This document shows, one piece after another, positions 5,627 through 6,318 of a stretch of DNA of 6,318 nucleotides. Position 1 is the stretch's first letter. The number at the start of each line of letters is the position of its first letter. Source of the DNA: Archaeoglobaceae archaeon (GTDB lineage: Archaea; Halobacteriota; Archaeoglobi; Archaeoglobales; JdFR-42). The notes under the pieces were generated by a model. That model was not told the DNA's origin and did not search any database. It was given only the letters and a program-made list of their open reading frames with translations. Position numbers and translations under genes: made by a program. The stretch is taken from NCBI GenBank assembly GCA_015523685.1, contig WAJW01000209.1, positions 1 to 6,318 on the forward strand, written 5' to 3'.

Positions 5627-6318
5627 CCGCGCCTCATGCTGTCTCTCAATGCCTTTTCCAGCCTTTCCACTGCAAGATCAATGTCTTTTTTTTCCACACC
5701 AATGGCTGCGTTCATGGTTATGTATGAATGGGGGTAGTCATCCATGCAGGAGCCGAAGCTTCCTTTTTCAATCGCTCTCGGCCCAGTAACCCTCAGGTTG
5801 TAAAGTGCACCTCCAACAGATCTGACATCGGTACATTCAAGAGTCATGGCACATGCGACAGGATTGAAGACATCAAGGACTCTCTCTCCGAACTTCTCTG
5901 CTATCTCAGAAACCCTCTTTTCAAGCTCGTTTCTGGCCTTCTTTTGCTCTTCTCTCAGCTTCACATAGCCTTCAAGTCCCAGTTTCAGAATGCTCACAAG
6001 AAACTGAAGAACGGGATTTGCATCGGCTCTTCCAGCGTACATCCTTGAAATTTCTCCAAGGGTCTCTGCAGAAGGAGAGGCGATTATGCTTCCCCCCACA
6101 GGAGTCAGGAAATTTTTATCGGTGCTCTGTACAATGGCATCCACTCTGCCTGCATCCACGGCCCTCCTGATCATTTCCATAATCTCCGGGCTCTGAACAC
6201 CGTATGCGTTGTTTATTATGTGAGGTATGTTCTCATCCCTGCAGATTTTTGCTATTTCTTTTATGAAATCAGGCTCTCTCGGAGGAAAAAAAGTAGTGGT
6301 TGAAAGAACAGCATATAC
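5623..6318 (-). CDS. spcS: O-phosphoseryl-tRNA(Sec):selenocysteinyl-tRNA synthase (SepSecS), C-terminal part
   Basis: This PLP enzyme performs the last step of archaeal/eukaryotic selenocysteine synthesis, converting phosphoseryl-tRNA(Sec) to selenocysteinyl-tRNA(Sec) with selenophosphate. The frame runs off the right edge, so the 231 residues here are about half of an archaeal protein of roughly 430-440; the start and tRNA-binding N-terminus are missing. The first visible ATG (6180) is internal, because conserved sequence continues upstream, including IPHIINNAYGVQS (31-43 of the visible part). The PLP lysine is Lys68 in QSTDKNFLTPVGG (64-76), equivalent to human Lys284. Exactly 29 residues later, Arg97 in YAGRADANP matches human Arg313, which binds the phosphoserine phosphate. 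GSFGSCMDDYPHSYITMNAA, near residues 186-205, matches the family C-terminal region. This is not SepCysS, which has a different lysine motif. It is probably the head or middle of the minus-strand cluster; its promoter lies outside. Confidence 0.95.
   Translation of the reverse strand, partial: VYAVLSTTTFFPPREPDFIKEIAKICRDENIPHIINNAYGVQSPEIMEMIRRAVDAGRVDAIVQSTDKNFLTPVGGSIIASPSAETLGEISRMYAGRADANPVLQFLVSILKLGLEGYVKLREEQKKARNELEKRVSEIAEKFGERVLDVFNPVACAMTLECTDVRSVGGALYNLRVTGPRAIEKGSFGSCMDDYPHSYITMNAAIGVEKKDIDLAVERLEKALRDSMRRG

Noticed and set aside
5686..5693. Run of eight A (minus strand) in SepSecS that might cause slippage or a frameshift
   Set aside because: The frame continues correctly on both sides with family-like sequence; it simply encodes Glu-Lys-Lys.
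6181..6318. Taking the ATG at 6180 as the SepSecS start
   Set aside because: The 46 codons upstream to the window edge are open and contain conserved SepSecS sequence, including the NNAYGVQS motif, so that ATG is internal.

Overview
The window suggests an archaeon, probably a euryarchaeon. The evidence is archaeal-type peptidyl-tRNA hydrolase 2 (Pth2), an archaeal TruD, a Sep-tRNA:Sec-tRNA synthase (SepSecS) of the archaeal/eukaryotic type, a TATA-box promoter, AGG/AGA-dominated arginine codons and frequent ATA isoleucine codons. From memory, the Pth2 N-terminal core closely resembles that of Archaeoglobus fulgidus, so an Archaeoglobi-like lineage is my leading guess. Coding DNA has moderate GC, by eye in the mid-40s percent. 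That does not fit the AT-rich Methanococcales or the GC-rich Methanopyrus, the classical selenocysteine-using archaea.

Layout. Positions 1-467 are a very AT-rich gene desert with a perfect 20-bp palindrome and one GC-richer island (about 121-240) that could be a small RNA, a tiny gene or a gene relic. A small unrecognised protein with two CxC motifs lies on the minus strand (468-875). It diverges from a plus-strand operon across a single TATA element (898-907). That operon is a small acidic hypothetical protein (941-1207), pth2 (1200-1556, TTG start) and truD (1558-2847); the genes overlap or abut, so this is a translation/tRNA-maintenance operon.

On the minus strand, reading from the right edge, is a tightly overlapping four-gene cluster: SepSecS (C-terminal 231 residues, the rest outside the window), an MFS transporter resembling the fosmidomycin-resistance family, a YpgQ/YedJ-like HD phosphohydrolase, and a second MFS transporter of the sugar/SV2-like type. 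Junctions overlap by 4, 11 and 4 nt. The last gene converges on truD and the two coding regions overlap by 29 bp.

Together: Pth2 recycles peptidyl-tRNA and TruD makes pseudouridine in tRNA, while SepSecS converts O-phosphoseryl-tRNA(Sec) to selenocysteinyl-tRNA(Sec). SepSecS is the most notable gene because it implies UGA recoding, and its lysine and phosphate-binding arginine are both present. Its co-translation with two transporters and an HD hydrolase is unexplained and could point to selenium (or another anion) uptake and metabolism, but that is inference from context only.
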